Both the position numbers and the translations under genes were made by a program. A stretch of 62,765 nt of DNA from an uncultured Spartobacteria bacterium. Its GTDB lineage: Bacteria > Verrucomicrobiota > Verrucomicrobiia > Chthoniobacterales > Chthoniobacteraceae. This document shows positions 35,829 through 43,835 of this stretch, in pieces. Positions within the stretch are counted from its first letter, which is position 1, and every line of letters begins with the position of its first letter. Location of the stretch: assembly GCA_903901425.1 (NCBI GenBank), contig CAIURC010000151.1, positions 1-62,765 of the forward strand, written 5' to 3'. The notes below the pieces were generated by a model. That model was given only the letters and a program-made list of their open reading frames with translations, made no database searches and was not told the DNA's origin.

Positions 35829-36932
35829 TTAATGCGCGGAGAACACGTAGGCCGTCCACGTCCGGTAGACTTCTCCGGGTCGCAGGACAATCGAGGGGAA
35901 CTCCGGGTGATGCAGGGAGTCGGGGTGGTGCTGGGTCTCGAGGCAGAATCCCTGATGCCGGCGGTACCGGGATCCCCCTTTGCCCTGGATCTCATTCATG
36001 TAGGTCGACGTGTACAGTTGGAGTCCAGGTTGGTCCGTGTACACCTCCATGCGCCTCCCGCTTTCAGGATCCTCAACTTCAGCCACCGGGACAATGGTTT
36101 CCGATCCAGAAGCGCGTTGGAGGACAAAATTATGGTCGTAGCCGCCCAGTGGGATTTGGGAGAACCGGCTGCCGATGGGGATGGGGCGGTGGAAGTCGAA
36201 GGGGGTGCCCGAGACCGGCGTCATTCTGCCTGTGGGCAGCATTTCCGGGCCGGCTTCGGTGATCTGTGTGGCTGCAATGCGGAGTGTCTGTGCTGAGACC
36301 GAGCCCGAGTCATGTCCGGCCAGATTGAAATACGCATGGTGGGTGAGGTTGACCGGTGTTGGCTTGTCTGTGGTGGCCTCGTATTCGATGAGCAGTGCAC
36401 CGGACTCCGTGACAACGTACTTTACCTGTGTCCTGAGCGAGCCCGGATACCCGTCCTCACCGTCCGGGCTTGTGTAGCTGAGAAGGAGTGCGGGGCCCCT
36501 GGGATCGGTGCGGGGTTCAGCCTTCCAAATCGATTTGCCAAGGCCCTTGAGGCCGCCGTGGAGGTGAAATTGTGTGCCCGGATGCAGCGCGAGGGAATAG
36601 GTGCGGCCCTCCAGATCGAATCTGCCCTCAGCGATGCGGTTTGCGACGCGGCCGGTGATGCAGCCGAAGTACACGGCGCCGTTCTGTTTTTCGTATTCGG
36701 GGAGGGAATCAAATCCGAGGACAACGTCCCTGAATTTTCCGGTGCGGTCGGGCACATGGAGTTCCGTGAGGATGCCGCCATAGGTGAGGATTTTGGCGGT
36801 GAGTCCGTGGGAGTTTTTGAGTGTGAACTGGTGGACGGGTTCGCCGTTCTGTGTGGAGCCGTAGGGGGTGGGGAGGGTTTGAGCTGCGGCGTGGAGGGAG
36901 AGGAGGGCTGGGAGGAAGGAGAAGGCTTTCAT
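35829..36932 (-). CDS. Secreted aldose 1-epimerase
   Basis: A 367-aa aldose epimerase (mutarotase) interconverting alpha and beta sugar anomers. The start at 36932 gives a signal peptide (MKAFSFLPALLSLHAAAQ), so it works outside the cytoplasm; an ATG at 36959 is also possible. Conserved blocks: GRVANRIAEGRFDLEGRTYSLALH, QFHLHGGLKGLGKSIW, catalytic-His region PVNLTHHAYFNLAG, GGYDHNFVL and the glutamate segment GFCLETQHHPDS. It is the first gene of a six-gene run ending with the regulator, with its own promoter (36955-36983). It would feed the anomer preferred by the sugar dehydrogenase. Confidence 0.93.
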   Translation of the reverse strand: MKAFSFLPALLSLHAAAQTLPTPYGSTQNGEPVHQFTLKNSHGLTAKILTYGGILTELHVPDRTGKFRDVVLGFDSLPEYEKQNGAVYFGCITGRVANRIAEGRFDLEGRTYSLALHPGTQFHLHGGLKGLGKSIWKAEPRTDPRGPALLLSYTSPDGEDGYPGSLRTQVKYVVTESGALLIEYEATTDKPTPVNLTHHAYFNLAGHDSGSVSAQTLRIAATQITEAGPEMLPTGRMTPVSGTPFDFHRPIPIGSRFSQIPLGGYDHNFVLQRASGSETIVPVAEVEDPESGRRMEVYTDQPGLQLYTSTYMNEIQGKGGSRYRRHQGFCLETQHHPDSLHHPEFPSIVLRPGEVYRTWTAYVFSAH

Positions 36933-36954
36933 GCTGGAGGTCACAAGGTAAGAG

Positions 36955-36983
36955 GTCATACCACATAGGGTTTGCATGGGCAA
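36955..36983 (-). promoter_or_regulatory. Promoter of the epimerase-glcDEF-SDR-gntR operon
   Basis: On the minus strand, -35 TTGCCC (36978-36983), 17-bp spacer ending TGG, and -10 TATGAC (36955-36960), making an extended -10. The 12-mer TGGTATGACCTC, starting at the end of the spacer, is identical to that in the promoter before the FAH gene. It fits the T-N-G-T-N3-A-C GntR-type pattern, so an operator may overlap. Confidence 0.6.
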
Positions 36984-37002
36984 CCTTTGTTTTTGACTCC
37001 TC

Positions 37003-38058
37003 TCAGCACCAGTGGGCTCCGAGGGCCTCGGTGTACACAGCGTACAAACTGCGGCTGCCCGTCATGAAGAGCCGGTTCCGTCTGGGCCCGCCAAAACACA
37101 GGTTGCTGCAGATTTCAGGGAGCAGGATCTGGCCGATCCGTTTGCCTTCCGGGGAGAAGATATGGACACCATCGTACCCCTCGCCCACCCAGCCCATGCC
37201 TGCCCACACATTGCCGTCCTTGTCGCAGCGGATTCCGTCCGCGAGTCCCGCCACCTCAGTGCCTTTGAGTTGCATGGTCATGGACGCAAACTCGCGGCCC
37301 TTGCGGAGCCGTGTTCCATCGACTTCCCAGACCTTGATGTTTTTTGGAGCCGCTGGGTAGTGGGTGGCTCCGGTGTCGCAGACATAGAGCTTGCGGTAAT
37401 CTGGGGAAAAACAAAGGCCGTTGGGTTTGTAGATTTCGTCGGTGACTATTTCGATCCCTCCGGACGGGTCGATGCGATAGACGGCTTCCTTGAGGTGGAG
37501 TTCGCCTTTGTGTCCCTCGAAGTTGCCTAGGCTGCCGTAACCCGGGTCAGTGAACCAGATGCTGCCATCGGGATGGACCACACCATCATTGGGAGCATTC
37601 AGGGGTTTGCCGTGGAAGCTGGAAGCGAGGATGGTGGTGGAGCCGTTGGGTTCATGCCGGACGACGCTTCGGCTGCCGTGTTCAAACGAGATCTGGCGGC
37701 CGGAGGCGTCAAAGGTGTTGCCGTTGCTGTGGCCGGCGGGTTTTCTGAGGGTGGAAACGGAGCCGTTGTCCTGAAGCCAGCGGAGTTGGGCGTCGTTGGG
37801 AATATCGCTCCAGACGAGGTAGCCGCCCCAGCCGCTCCATGCGGGGCCTTCAGCCCAATACATTCCGGTGTGGAGTCTTTCGACCGGTGCCATGCCAATT
37901 TTGTATTTTGCGAAGAGGGGATCGAGCACGAGCACGTCCGGTTCCGGGTAACGCACGGGTGGCGCTTCCTTGCCGTAGTCGCGTGCGAGGAGTGGGGTGG
38001 CGGCCAGGGAGCCGACCACGGAGAGAAAATTCCGGCGGGAGGTGGGAGGGTGATGCAT
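37003..38058 (-). CDS. SMP-30/gluconolactonase-type lactonase, exported
   Basis: A 351-aa six-bladed propeller of the SMP-30/gluconolactonase/LRE family, which hydrolyses aldonolactones. A twin-arginine signal (SRRNFLSVVGSLAA) indicates export. Family features visible are EGPAW (metal-ligand Glu), DGVVHPDGSIWFTDP with the preceding PND, KPNGLCFSPDYRKLYVCDTG and LADGIRCDKDGNVWAG (Asp ligand). It starts 31 bp after the permease gene and ends 70 bp before the epimerase. In context it would open the lactone made by the sugar dehydrogenase outside the cytoplasm. Confidence 0.9.
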   Translation of the reverse strand: MHHPPTSRRNFLSVVGSLAATPLLARDYGKEAPPVRYPEPDVLVLDPLFAKYKIGMAPVERLHTGMYWAEGPAWSGWGGYLVWSDIPNDAQLRWLQDNGSVSTLRKPAGHSNGNTFDASGRQISFEHGSRSVVRHEPNGSTTILASSFHGKPLNAPNDGVVHPDGSIWFTDPGYGSLGNFEGHKGELHLKEAVYRIDPSGGIEIVTDEIYKPNGLCFSPDYRKLYVCDTGATHYPAAPKNIKVWEVDGTRLRKGREFASMTMQLKGTEVAGLADGIRCDKDGNVWAGMGWVGEGYDGVHIFSPEGKRIGQILLPEICSNLCFGGPRRNRLFMTGSRSLYAVYTEALGAHWC

Positions 38059-38089
38059 GGCAGGTCAGAAGACGGTTTGGAAATCAGGG

Positions 38090-39415
38090 TCAGGTTTCGA
38101 GCCGTTGCCGGGAATCGACGAAAAACCAGCAGATGGCGCCCAGGAAATAGCTGACGGCGAAGCAAAGGATATTGATGGACCAGTTGCCGCCTGTGGCTTT
38201 GAGAACGCAGGGGACGATCATGGGGGCGAGGGCGCCGCTGACCTGGCCCAGAGTGTTCATGCTGCCTGCGAGAGCGCCGGTGTGACGGCCGCCGACGTCC
38301 ATGCAGCTTCCCCATGCGCCGGGCAGGGAAAGGTCGCTAAAGAAGGCAGCCATTCCGATCGCGAGCACGGAAGACACGGGGGAGTTCAAGCGCAACGAAA
38401 GAAGCAGCATGATTCCGGCCGTTCCCATCCCACCGACACCAAGAATCCTGCGGGCATTGGAAAGGCAGCCGACTTTTCCCGCGAGGCGTACCGAGAGTTG
38501 GCCGCAGGCGAGCGAGCCGAGGCCGCCGAAAAAGAGGGGGACGCAGGCCAGAAGTGCGCGCAGCAGTTCGCTGGTGCCGGTAAAGTGTTCGCGGAGATAG
38601 GTGGGGAACCAGGTGATGTAGAAGTACCATGCATAGGACATGAAGAAATACTGTCCCCAAAGCATCCAGACGGTTCGCATCCGGAACATGGAGGCCCATG
38701 GCATGGAATGGCCGTCTCCGGAATCTTGGGTGCCGATGTGAGCAAGTTCTGCGGGGTTGACTGCGGGGTGGTCCGAAGGGCGGTCGCGGAACCAGCGGGA
38801 AAAAGCGACGGCCCAGACAACTCCCAGGAGTCCAAAAACGAGGAAGACCCATCGGTAATGAAGTCCGAGGCCGTGGCCGCCGGTTTGGCTGCCGTCCGCA
38901 AGCATCCAGCCGACCAGGAGAGGGGTGAATGCGCCGCCCCAGCGTGCGCCCAGCCAGAGGGTTCCCTGTGCGGAAACCCGTTCCAGAGGGGGAAACCAGT
39001 TTGAGAACGCCCGGGTGATGTTCGGAAAGCAGCCCGCCTCGCCCATGCCAAAGAAGAAGCGGCAGACGATGAGTGCCGGGAGGCTCCACGCCCAACCGGT
39101 GGCAATGGTGAAGAGAGACCACATGGCGACCACGCGCATCAGGACTTTCCGGGGCCCGATTTTATCCCCGAGCCAGCCGCCTGGGATCTCAAAGATGGCG
39201 TACGCCCAGCCGAAGGCGGTGAACGCGTACCCCATCTGGATTTTGTCCAGCCCGAGTTCATTCTGGATGGCTTGGGTAGACTGGGCAATGCAGACCCGGT
39301 CCACGTAGGTGATGACGGCAAGGATTGTCGCAAACCAGAGGACAACATAGCGGGCGCGGGACGCCGGAGATGCGGCGTGCGGGGGGGCGATCACAGGGGG
39401 CGGCGGGGTGTTCAT
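38090..39415 (-). CDS. MFS transporter, anion:cation symporter type
   Basis: A 441-aa major facilitator permease with about 12 hydrophobic segments. ITYVDRVCIAQSTQ near the start and GGWLGDKIGPRKVLMR in the 2-3 loop place it with the ACS sugar-acid/anion importers. The N terminus is Pro-rich and cytoplasmic. The start at 39415 avoids a low-complexity extension overlapping the dehydrogenase gene. It lies between the sugar dehydrogenase (26 bp) and lactonase (31 bp) genes, so import of the resulting aldonate is the most economical role. It resembles the permease at 16644 in overall layout. Confidence 0.9.
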   Translation of the reverse strand: MNTPPPPVIAPPHAASPASRARYVVLWFATILAVITYVDRVCIAQSTQAIQNELGLDKIQMGYAFTAFGWAYAIFEIPGGWLGDKIGPRKVLMRVVAMWSLFTIATGWAWSLPALIVCRFFFGMGEAGCFPNITRAFSNWFPPLERVSAQGTLWLGARWGGAFTPLLVGWMLADGSQTGGHGLGLHYRWVFLVFGLLGVVWAVAFSRWFRDRPSDHPAVNPAELAHIGTQDSGDGHSMPWASMFRMRTVWMLWGQYFFMSYAWYFYITWFPTYLREHFTGTSELLRALLACVPLFFGGLGSLACGQLSVRLAGKVGCLSNARRILGVGGMGTAGIMLLLSLRLNSPVSSVLAIGMAAFFSDLSLPGAWGSCMDVGGRHTGALAGSMNTLGQVSGALAPMIVPCVLKATGGNWSINILCFAVSYFLGAICWFFVDSRQRLET

Positions 39416-39441
39416 GGGAGGCGTGAGTGCGTGGACTGTTT

Positions 39442-42069
39442 TCAGGGCAGAAACTCCACCCAGTTCAAGCCCAGCACCGTGTCCGGTTCCGGGCAGCGTG
39501 CGACCACGCAGAGATCCAATAGGCCCTCCGTGGGGAAAAGCGGGGCGGAGAGTTCCCGGAACGCGCCTTCCCCGGTGGGAGGCACGTCGATGGACGCGAT
39601 CAACGGACCCTCTGGGGAACCTGCACGAAGTTCGACTCTGCCGCCGGTTTTTCCAAAGCAGCCGGCCCGGAATTTTGCGCGCTGGATGCCCTGGAGGCGG
39701 AGGTCCTTCCAAAGAATATGGGTGCCGTTTTTGAAGTGTCCGACGATGCCCATTTCGCCTTCCACCTGTTCCACATAAGCCATGCCATGGTTGATATCGT
39801 ACAGGGCCGCTTTTTTCCGGCGCGAATGAAGCACCACGGTATCTTTTCCCTCGAGCCTTGGAAAGGTTCCGCCCCGTCCGTCGTCGGTATAGGCGGCGGT
39901 GAGAATGAGGACACCCTCATTGGCGCGGATGTTCTCCCCGGGTTTTTGCGGGGCGCGGTAGACGCCCTGGGCACCCGGAACGGGGGCGGTCCCGTCATTC
40001 CCGAGAGCGAGAACCCAGGCGATCATCTGGCGGATCTGGTCCGGGGTATGTTGGGGATGTGGAGGCATGGGAAGTTGTCCCCAGACCCCGGTTCCTCCGG
40101 AGAGCACCTTCTGCGACAGCCGTTCCAGTGCACCCGCATCGTTTTTGTATTTCATGGCCACAGTGCGGTAGGCCGGTCCTGCGGAGGTCGTTTCAATCTG
40201 GTGGCAGGAAAAACACGTGCTGCCCCGCATCTGTGACAGACCCGGGTCTGAAGCCCCGGACTCAGCATCCCCAGCGAAGCGGCGGCCCCGGAACTCGCCA
40301 CGGACAAGGGCAGTCCCGGGGTTTGGACTGTCGCCATCGGACTCCGTGATGCGGAGGGAGTAGGGGATGTTGTCGTTCCAATCGAAGAACGAACCGTGGA
40401 CGGGTTGTTGAAAGCGGACCACGGGTCGTCCGTTGCCGACGTGGACAGTTTCTTTGGCGACCGAGGATGCGCCGGCCGGGTCTGAGACTGTGACGGCGAC
40501 TTCGAAACTGCCTGCCTGGTCAAACGAATGGTGGAATTGCGCGGTGTGGGAGTCTGTTTTCTGTCCGTTGACCGTCCATGTGTACTGGAGGGGGTCTCCA
40601 TCGGGATCAGAAGATGCGGTGGCATCCATTTGGAAATGGAACGGCGGCACGCCAGCGTTTTCCTGCGCGGTGATCCTGGCCCGCGGAGGGCGGTTCCCCC
40701 TGCGGTAAACAATGCGAACCAGTCGGCTGTCGGAGTTCTTCCACCACTGGTCCCCGTACTCAAGCATGTACAGGGCGCCGTCGGGGCCGAACTTCATGTC
40801 AATGGGCCGCCGCAGGTTCCAGGAGGCGAGGAAGGGTTCCGGAACAAATTTTGGGGAGTCTGTCTGTGCGGTCTGGATCCAGTTCCTCATCCATTCGAAG
40901 AGAAAGAGCCGGCCGTGGTAAAACTCCGGGAATTTGATCTGCGAGGGGTTTGCGGTGGAGTACCGGTAGACCGGGCCGGTCATCAGGGTGCGTCCGCCAG
41001 AACCGACGGTGGGAAAATCGCGGGACACTAAGTTCGAGTACCACAACAGCGCGCCGCGGGCAGGGGGCAGGGCCTGAACACCAGTATTGTTGGGGGACTC
41101 GTTTTTCGGAGACTGCGGCTGTTGGACGCCCAAGGGGCGGTTTCGCTCAAAATCAAAGAGGGGTAGCGCTTCATTCGGGCCCACAAAGTAGGGCCATCCA
41201 AAATTGGCAGCGGCCCGTGTCGCGTTGAGTTCCTCGTATCCGGAGGGGTTGATCTGGAGTTCCGGGAGAACGTTCGGGCCGACATCTGCGATGAAAAGGG
41301 TTCCCGAGGTGTCATCGACGGAAATCCGGAACGGGTTGCGCAAACCCATGCAGTAGATCTCTGGCGCACCTTCCTGACCTCCGGGAAACAGGTTTCCGTC
41401 TGGAATGGTGTACCCGCCATTTACCAGTGGGTGGATCCGCAGAATTTTCCCGCGGAGATCGCGTGAGTTCGCTGCGGAGCGTTGTGCGTCCCAGTTTTTT
41501 CGCCCGGGCCGGGAGTCCACGGGGAGGCCCGGGTTCCAGTGGCAGTTGTCTCCGGTGCCTACGTAGAGGTCGCTCTTCGCATCCATCCACAGGCCGCCGC
41601 CCATGTGGAAGACATGCTCGGTGTCGTAGGGCCAGGAGAGAAGGATCTTTTCCGAGTCGGGCAGGAGTTTTCCCCGGGTGCAGGTCCAGCGGCTGACTCG
41701 CATGGTGCCGGGTGCGGATTCCGGGCAGAACAGGGTGAAGAGGTGGCCTGAAACCTGAAAGTCGCGGGCGATAGCCAGACCGAGGAGGCCGACTTCCCCA
41801 GCGGCATGGACAGCGAGTTTTCCGACTGGATGTACCACGCCGGTTTTGGCGTCCCAGAGTTTGAGTTCGCCCTCAAACTCGGCGAACAAGACATCCCCGT
41901 TGTCCAAGACCTCGAGTTGGAGGGCGTCGTGTGCGGAAGGTGCAAGGATCTCCCGCTCGAACCGTTCTGGATCCGGGATTTCGACTGCAGCCAACGGATG
42001 TGACGTCAGAATGCCGCAGGCTAGGACACGCGCTGCAAGGAGGAGTGGACGCAGGATGGGAACACTCAT
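39442..42069 (-). CDS. PQQ-type sugar dehydrogenase-PKD-cytochrome c-CBM6
   Basis: An 875-aa secreted multidomain protein (signal peptide within the first ~30 residues). Residues about 35-430 are a glucose/sorbosone dehydrogenase propeller: GEVGLLGLAIARDF, HMGGGLWMDAKSDLYVGTGDN with the likely catalytic His, GKILRIHPLVNGG, GLRNPFRISVD, ANFGWPYF and FGPDGALYMLEYG. A PKD domain follows (TASSDPDGDPLQYTW), then a cytochrome c-like segment with one CFSCH, and a CBM6-like C-terminal module ending LGLNWVEFLP. The domain chain suggests oxidation of sugar ends on bound glycan with electrons passed to the fused heme. The sugar is not known, and some family members bind no PQQ. Confidence 0.87.
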   Translation of the reverse strand: MSVPILRPLLLAARVLACGILTSHPLAAVEIPDPERFEREILAPSAHDALQLEVLDNGDVLFAEFEGELKLWDAKTGVVHPVGKLAVHAAGEVGLLGLAIARDFQVSGHLFTLFCPESAPGTMRVSRWTCTRGKLLPDSEKILLSWPYDTEHVFHMGGGLWMDAKSDLYVGTGDNCHWNPGLPVDSRPGRKNWDAQRSAANSRDLRGKILRIHPLVNGGYTIPDGNLFPGGQEGAPEIYCMGLRNPFRISVDDTSGTLFIADVGPNVLPELQINPSGYEELNATRAAANFGWPYFVGPNEALPLFDFERNRPLGVQQPQSPKNESPNNTGVQALPPARGALLWYSNLVSRDFPTVGSGGRTLMTGPVYRYSTANPSQIKFPEFYHGRLFLFEWMRNWIQTAQTDSPKFVPEPFLASWNLRRPIDMKFGPDGALYMLEYGDQWWKNSDSRLVRIVYRRGNRPPRARITAQENAGVPPFHFQMDATASSDPDGDPLQYTWTVNGQKTDSHTAQFHHSFDQAGSFEVAVTVSDPAGASSVAKETVHVGNGRPVVRFQQPVHGSFFDWNDNIPYSLRITESDGDSPNPGTALVRGEFRGRRFAGDAESGASDPGLSQMRGSTCFSCHQIETTSAGPAYRTVAMKYKNDAGALERLSQKVLSGGTGVWGQLPMPPHPQHTPDQIRQMIAWVLALGNDGTAPVPGAQGVYRAPQKPGENIRANEGVLILTAAYTDDGRGGTFPRLEGKDTVVLHSRRKKAALYDINHGMAYVEQVEGEMGIVGHFKNGTHILWKDLRLQGIQRAKFRAGCFGKTGGRVELRAGSPEGPLIASIDVPPTGEGAFRELSAPLFPTEGLLDLCVVARCPEPDTVLGLNWVEFLP

Positions 42070-42106
42070 GGGAACAGGACTGGAAAATTTATAGAATGCC
42101 GTCGTT

Positions 42107-42964
42107 TTAGACCGCTGCCTTTGCTGTCTGTTTCTGGGTGCCCAACCCCTCAATTCCCAGTTCCACCACATCGCCGGGTTTGAGAAAAATGGGTTCCGGC
42201 TTGAGGCCGAGGCCGACGCCGGGAGGTGTTCCGGTGCTGATGATGTCGCCCGGAAGCAGCGTCATGAACTGGCTGATGTAACTCACCAGATGGGAGACAC
42301 CAAACACCATTTGTGCGGTGTTGCTGTTCTGGCGTGTCACGCCATTGACACTCAGCCAGAGGCGGAGGTTCTGAGGGTTGGGGATTTCGTCCCGGGTTGC
42401 GAGGAAGGGACCGAAGGGGGCGAATGTGTCGCTGCTTTTCCCTTTGACCCATTGGCCGCCCCGTTCCAGTTGCCATGCGCGTTCGCTGTAATCGTTGTGG
42501 AGGGCGTAGCCTGCGACATGCTCAAGGGCGTCCGCTTCACAGACGCCGCTTGCGCGCCGACCAATCACAATGGCCAGTTCCACCTCCCAGTCTGTCTTGA
42601 GCGAACCGCGGGGGATGATCACCTCGTCGTCCGGCCCCACCATGGCGCTGGTTGCCTTGAAAAAGAGAACGGGTTCGGTCGGGATGGGCATCCCGGATTC
42701 CGCGGCATGATCGGCGTAGTTCAGGCCAACGCAGACAATTTTGCTGGGACGGGCAATGCAGGGCCCCAGGCGGACGGAGGGGTCGATGACTGGAGCGCTC
42801 CCGGCATGGTTTTTTGCCCAGTGGGCGAGGCGCTCGAGCCCGTCGTGGGCAAAGAAGGCCTCGTCGTAGTCGGAGCCGAATTGGGAGGCGTCAATGCGGC
42901 GGCCGTCTGGGAGGAGGAGGCCGGGGGTTTCGGATTGAGGGGGGCCAAAGCGAAGGAGTTTCAT
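42107..42964 (-). CDS. FAH-family 2,4-diketo-3-deoxy-aldonate hydrolase-like
   Basis: A 285-aa fumarylacetoacetate hydrolase-fold enzyme. Metal-binding acidic residues are in KTDWEVELAIVIG, and the blocks CVGLNYADHAAESG, NDYSERAWQLERGGQWVKGKSSDTF and DIISTGTPPGVGLG match the subgroup containing L-2,4-diketo-3-deoxyrhamnonate/fuconate hydrolases, which cleave a diketo acid to pyruvate plus a 2-hydroxyacid. The assignment to that reaction is inferred from the subgroup pattern and its neighbours (SDR, lactonase, permease, hydroxyacid oxidase). It is the promoter-proximal gene of the cluster, with a strong extended -10 promoter upstream and the dehydrogenase gene 37 bp downstream. Confidence 0.9.
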   Translation of the reverse strand: MKLLRFGPPQSETPGLLLPDGRRIDASQFGSDYDEAFFAHDGLERLAHWAKNHAGSAPVIDPSVRLGPCIARPSKIVCVGLNYADHAAESGMPIPTEPVLFFKATSAMVGPDDEVIIPRGSLKTDWEVELAIVIGRRASGVCEADALEHVAGYALHNDYSERAWQLERGGQWVKGKSSDTFAPFGPFLATRDEIPNPQNLRLWLSVNGVTRQNSNTAQMVFGVSHLVSYISQFMTLLPGDIISTGTPPGVGLGLKPEPIFLKPGDVVELGIEGLGTQKQTAKAAV

Positions 42965-43368
42965 GGTGGTGCGGGGTTGTCTCTGAGGAAGGAGGTCATA
43001 CCAGTTAGGGGCGCGGGGGGCAAATTTATTTCTGCTCCGGCGATGCCCGGTGGCGCGCGTGCCCTCAGTGCGTTTTTCCCAGGGGACAGAAAAAGGCGCC
43101 GAGTCCCGGCATCGGAATCGTTTGCAAGTGCAGTCAGCAGGGGTGGATCCGGCGGCAAATATGCTGCGCTGTGTTACCGCCCCAAATCGGGCAGGTGCGA
43201 TCGGGTTTAGAAGTTTGCGCCCCTCGATCGAGGGTGCGCTTGGTTGAAGTCAGGACAAGTTTGCGGCTAGGGTTCATGCCGCGACTGGTCTTCCAGAATT
43301 TCTCCCGGGCCCTGAACATGACTGGCACCCGGCGGCACCATGGTGGCTGGGAGGGCTGAGGCTGTTGC
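42965..43368. other. Intergenic region holding the FAH-gene promoter
   Basis: The first ~60 bp contain the extended -10 promoter of the FAH-led operon. In the remaining ~340 bp no gene, RNA or clear terminator was recognised; short open frames there are not protein-like. Confidence 0.4.
42995..43023 (-). promoter_or_regulatory. Promoter of the FAH-led half of the cluster
   Basis: On the minus strand, -35 TTGCCC (43018-43023), 17-bp spacer ending CTGG, and -10 TATGAC (42995-43000), about 30 bp upstream of the FAH start. The -35, spacer length, extended -10 and following bases are the same as in the promoter at 36955-36983, while the rest of the spacer differs. Confidence 0.62.
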
Positions 43369-43656
43369 CTAGGAAGGGGTGGGTGCCCCAGGGTCGAGGG
43401 ATTCGATGGGGAGCCCCAGTTTTTCCGCGAGCCGGTTTTGGAACTGGGTGAGAAGGGTGACGGTTTCCGGTCCGCGGAGGAGGACGGTTTGAGCGAGTCG
43501 CTCGGAGTAGGACGGGTTGCGCTGGCTCATCTCGGAGAGCGCCATGACGATGGCCAGGGTGTTGTTCAGGCGGTGTTTGAGCTCCCGGAATTCCTCATGG
43601 ATCTGGCTGAATTCCTCGCGGGACATGGAGAACTCGGGCTGCATGGCATCGGACAT
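43369..43656 (-). CDS. Small DHp-like helical protein
   Basis: A 95-aa, largely helical protein. The central [21 protein letters not shown] resembles the dimerisation/phosphoacceptor helix of histidine kinases (an H followed by RLNN, as in the HWHK/HisKA_2-like 'HRxxNxL' pattern), but there is no ATPase domain. A phosphotransfer or kinase-anchoring role is possible; otherwise unknown. It is divergent from uvrA with a gap of about 170 bp. The open frame, normal composition and recognisable helix pattern support it as a real gene. Confidence 0.65.
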   Translation of the reverse strand: MSDAMQPEFSMSREEFSQIHEEFRELKHRLNNTLAIVMALSEMSQRNPSYSERLAQTVLLRGPETVTLLTQFQNRLAEKLGLPIESLDPGAPTPS

Positions 43657-43813
43657 GGCGGGATCAAGAGGGGCTGAGGGGCTGGGATTCGCAGGCGGAG
43701 CGCGGCTTGGAAAGCGGGTCTAAACGAAGTTTTTCGGGGGGAGTTTCCTGAAAACCGATTCTGGGGGAATTCCCACTGGTGAGCGGGTCCGGGTTTTGTT
43801 TGGATCAGGGTCC

Positions 43814-43835
43814 GGCATTGCGCCGGGGCAATGCC
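43814..43835 (+). promoter_or_regulatory. Hairpin sequestering the uvrA start codon
   Basis: Perfect 8-bp arms GGCATTGC (43814-43821) and GCAATGCC (43828-43835) with a 6-nt loop. The downstream arm contains the uvrA ATG (43831-43833), and no Shine-Dalgarno sequence precedes it. In mRNA this could hide the start codon. Confidence 0.5.
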
